Assembly: GCA_954871525.1 (NCBI GenBank)
Contig: OX940860.1
Span: 25,886,001 to 25,950,000 of the forward strand
DNA: 64,000 nucleotides
Direction: 5' to 3'
Source of the DNA: Parietaria judaica
Lineage: Eukaryota; Streptophyta; Magnoliopsida; Rosales; Urticaceae
In this document: in pieces, positions 61,901-64,000 of the stretch
Numbering within the stretch: the first letter of the stretch is position 1
Layout: the number at the start of each line of letters is the position of its first letter
The notes under the pieces: generated by a model
Seen by the model: only the letters and a program-made list of their open reading frames with translations
The model's database searches: none
Told to the model about the DNA's origin: nothing
Position numbers and translations under genes: made by a program

Positions 61901-62902
61901 AAGCAAATTTCAGAGAGTCTCACCTCATGATCGCCATGCAATATAACATGGCAAGCATTTCTTCCGAGAGTGCAGCATCGTTCTCTTCACTCCCAGTGGA
62001 ATCATTAGTAGCCCATTTCTTCCTGAAATCATAGCAAAGAAACATATAACTATCACTAATGAATACATTATACACCTATAGTGACGCTGGCAATAAAAAA
62101 AAAGCACCTGAATTGAGGATCTCTAAGCTGAATTTCTATGATCGACGCTGTAACCTCAACCGTCACAGGAAGGCATCCTCTGCTTCGCCAGGTCGCGATC
62201 TGGAAACGAAAAAATCATTAAAGCTTGCGACCACACAATCGATAAACCTAGCTCGAAACTAAACGATAGACAACTCAATTGGCCATAAACCGAACAAAGC
62301 GACACATTCATCGATCCCTGAACTCAAAATTCTTGGTGAAGATTCTAATCAATCTGCTTTTTTTTTTTCTTTCTTTCAATCTGATTCTTTTATACTCTTT
62401 TTTCTCTTGCTTTTGTAACCATTTTCGCTGTTAATCCCGAATACATGTGTTTTGATATCAACCCATTGAAAGAAACATATGAACTTCTGCCCTCTATGAA
62501 TTCTCCAACAAACCTAGTTTCATAATAACAATAGAAAACTCCATTGGCAATAAGCTAATCAAATCAAACAACTAATTGATCCCTAAACCAGAGTCTCAGT
62601 AAGAATCCAATCAATATGAGCGATTTCTTGAAGAAGAAGAAGAAGAAGAAGAAGAGAAGAAGATCTTGATCATATGAGCTTCGCAAACTCGTTTCACAAT
62701 CCAGAGAAAGATATACAGGCAGAGAGATACATATAGATATATATATAGTTACCCTGGTGAGAGCTGAGGCAAGGGAGAGGCGAGAATCGGAGAAGAGAGA
62801 GTGGTAGACGAAGAGCCACTCCCTCCACGAAATCCATGGAACCAGTTTCACTCCGACTGAAGCTGCTTCTTCTTCCCTTGCGAACCCTAGCGCTGAGTTC
62901 AT
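58923..62902 (-). CDS. LAS1: LAS1-like pre-rRNA processing protein (8 exons, 601 aa)
   Basis: Exons on the minus strand: 62753-62902, 62108-62199, 61924-62022, 61701-61807, 61201-61256, 60766-60940, 60154-60444 and 58923-59758. All introns are GT-AG, phases agree, and the total is 1806 bases including TAA. The N-terminal Las1 domain is clear: LVPWISWREWLFVYHSLFSD, ATWRSRGCLPVTVEVTASII and VVRDASAK, continuing into ALEWLISYYWEPQKK. In yeast and animals Las1 is the HEPN endonuclease that cuts ITS2 of pre-rRNA together with the kinase Grc3/NOL9 in the nucleolus. A basic stretch (TKKRKRIESK) follows the Las1 domain; the C-terminal half is less conserved. No lesion found. The gene lies head-to-head with PYD2. 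Confidence 0.9.
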
Positions 62903-63153
62903 CGCTCTCTCTCTCTCTCTCTATACAGTAGCGAGGCTGAGAAAATATGCACATATGAGGCAAATGTACCTAAGTTACAACTTACACGCAGCTAGGATCG
63001 TATAAATCTAAATCTTTTTTCAATGACTGTATTTTCCCTTTAAAAAATAATTATAAAACACACTAATTTCCTTTTGGAAAGTGAAAAGTATAAATATAAA
63101 CCCCCATCAACAGCTCTCACTCAGACTTTGAAACTTCCGAGCTCAATCCATCC
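62903..63153. promoter_or_regulatory. Shared divergent promoter of LAS1 and PYD2
   Basis: Only 251 bp separate the two start codons. On the plus side a TATA-like gtataaatataaacc (about 63088-63102) lies about 55-65 bp before the PYD2 ATG. On the minus side the LAS1 leader is a GA repeat (complement of ctctctctctctct, 62907-62921) with no obvious TATA box, as is common for housekeeping genes. Confidence 0.6.
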
Positions 63154-63971
63154 ATGGCCTCCAATCTCCGAGACCGATCCTTCACTCTCCCACTCCTCCT
63201 CGTCTCGCTCGTCTTCTTCCTCGCGCGTCCTTCACAGTCGGAATCCGCGAACCAGGTAAGGTCAACGTCAATCGCCGCTTTCTGTTTGGTTGACCAGAAA
63301 CCCCGCGCTGAGAAAATTGTTTTTTTTTTTTTTAAATCTTTTGTCAAACCTAGTTCTGCGATTCCATGATCGGATATGGCGAGCCGGATTGCGGAGTTCC
63401 GGCGAAGATTCTGATCAAAGGAGGGACTGTGGTCAACGCTCATCATCAGGAGGTCGCCGATGTTTATGTGGAGGATGGGATCATTGTTGCTGTTAAGCCT
63501 CATATCCATGTGAGTCATCAATCTTTGCTTCTCTTCTTTCATTTTCTCTAAAATTATCATAAAAAGGAGTTTCTTTTTCCTTTCAATTGGAACACTAGGA
63601 ATTAGCATAATTGATCCTTGTAAAGAAGATGAACAAGTTAGTCCCTCTTTGTTAGTTAGGACTGAAGTGTGGACAGAAACACTAAATAAAAACAAATTCT
63701 TTTAGAAATTTTGAGGGGTAAAATTGCAATTTTTAATAGTACTTTTCCCACTTTGGTTTATTGTTTTCATATATCATATTTACCGTGTTTTTCGAATAAT
63801 TATACGAGAAGTAACCCGCGAACCGCTCTGTTGAGTCATGTTAATGGTGTTCAACAGATTGTTATTGTCTTTCCTCGGTATATATGCATATGTTAACTCG
63901 TTGCTGATGATATTGGAAGGTCGGTGATGATGTTGTTGTGCTCGATGCCACAGGAAAATATGTCATGCCAG
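63154..63971 (+). CDS. PYD2: Dihydropyrimidinase, 5' part (three exons; continues beyond the window)
   Basis: Exons 63154-63255, 63354-63509 and 63920-63971 join in frame, then the window ends. An N-terminal signal-peptide-like segment (RSFTLPLLLVSLVFFLARPS, residues 8-27) precedes the conserved dihydropyrimidinase start: AKILIKGGTVVNAHHQEVAD, VYVEDGIIVAVKPHIH, DDVVVLDATGKYVMPG. The metal-binding HxH motif should follow immediately in the next exon, outside the window. The enzyme opens dihydrouracil/dihydrothymine rings, step two of reductive pyrimidine breakdown. About 103 of the roughly 530 residues usual in plants are visible. The leader agrees with the secretory/ER location reported for the Arabidopsis enzyme. 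Confidence 0.92.
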
Positions 63972-64000
63972 GTTCGTTCTCGTTTCCTTTTTTCGATCCA

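Overview
The window is nuclear DNA of a flowering plant, almost certainly a eudicot. The evidence is spliced GT-AG genes of plant-specific families (a DYW-class PPR protein, a DUF1645 protein, a CNL resistance-gene relic, a membrane-anchored F-box protein), AT-rich spacers, and Copia and Ty3-type retrotransposons, MULEs and hATs. Nothing prokaryotic or organellar was seen. Species cannot be fixed from the sequence alone.

Layout. 0-4.6 kb: spacer with a truncated hAT end, a hAT MITE (1038-1632) and a long foldback element (1710-3318) carrying a foreign insert. 4.7-8.6 kb: five-exon F-box gene (+), with a uORF overlapping its start. 8.9-11.3 kb: a decayed duplicate of the F-box 3' flanks and a frameshifted NB-ARC-LRR pseudogene with a 221-bp tandem repeat. 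12.5-14.1 kb: AT-rich foldback element. 14.4-15.5 kb: single-exon DUF1645 gene (-). 18.6-21.5 kb: intronless 947-aa PPR-DYW gene (-). 22.0-27.6 kb: a run of hairpin-like non-autonomous MULE-type elements, several with clear 9-bp target-site duplications (TSDs). 28.6-34.4 kb: Ty3-like LTR element (LARD type) without gag-pol and full of minisatellites. 34.7-39.4 kb: gag-only Copia-type element. 39.9-49.3 kb: three small genes (-) for a transmembrane segment plus poly-glycine tail ending in Cys, split by a 5.2-kb Copia element (41353-46548) that has lost its RT catalytic region. 50-51.8 kb: two MITEs. 52.0-58.6 kb: a Pack-MULE-like element carrying a fragment of an RPAP2-like gene and itself interrupted by a 5.3-kb hAT transposon with a broken transposase gene. 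58.9-62.9 kb: eight-exon LAS1-like gene (-). 63.2 kb to the end: start of a dihydropyrimidinase (PYD2) gene (+), divergent from LAS1 across about 250 bp.

The intact genes are unrelated housekeeping or regulatory genes: protein turnover, organelle RNA editing, rRNA processing and pyrimidine catabolism. No operon-like or pathway cluster was seen. The coherent signals are the transposon biology (nested insertions with readable TSDs, a family of foldback elements sharing terminal sequence, a retrotransposon acting as a minisatellite source, WRKY-box-rich LTRs) and the local family of Cys-terminated poly-Gly membrane peptides. Intact genes sit at both ends of the window; from 21.7 to 58.6 kb I recognise only transposons, unassigned spacer and the three small poly-Gly genes.
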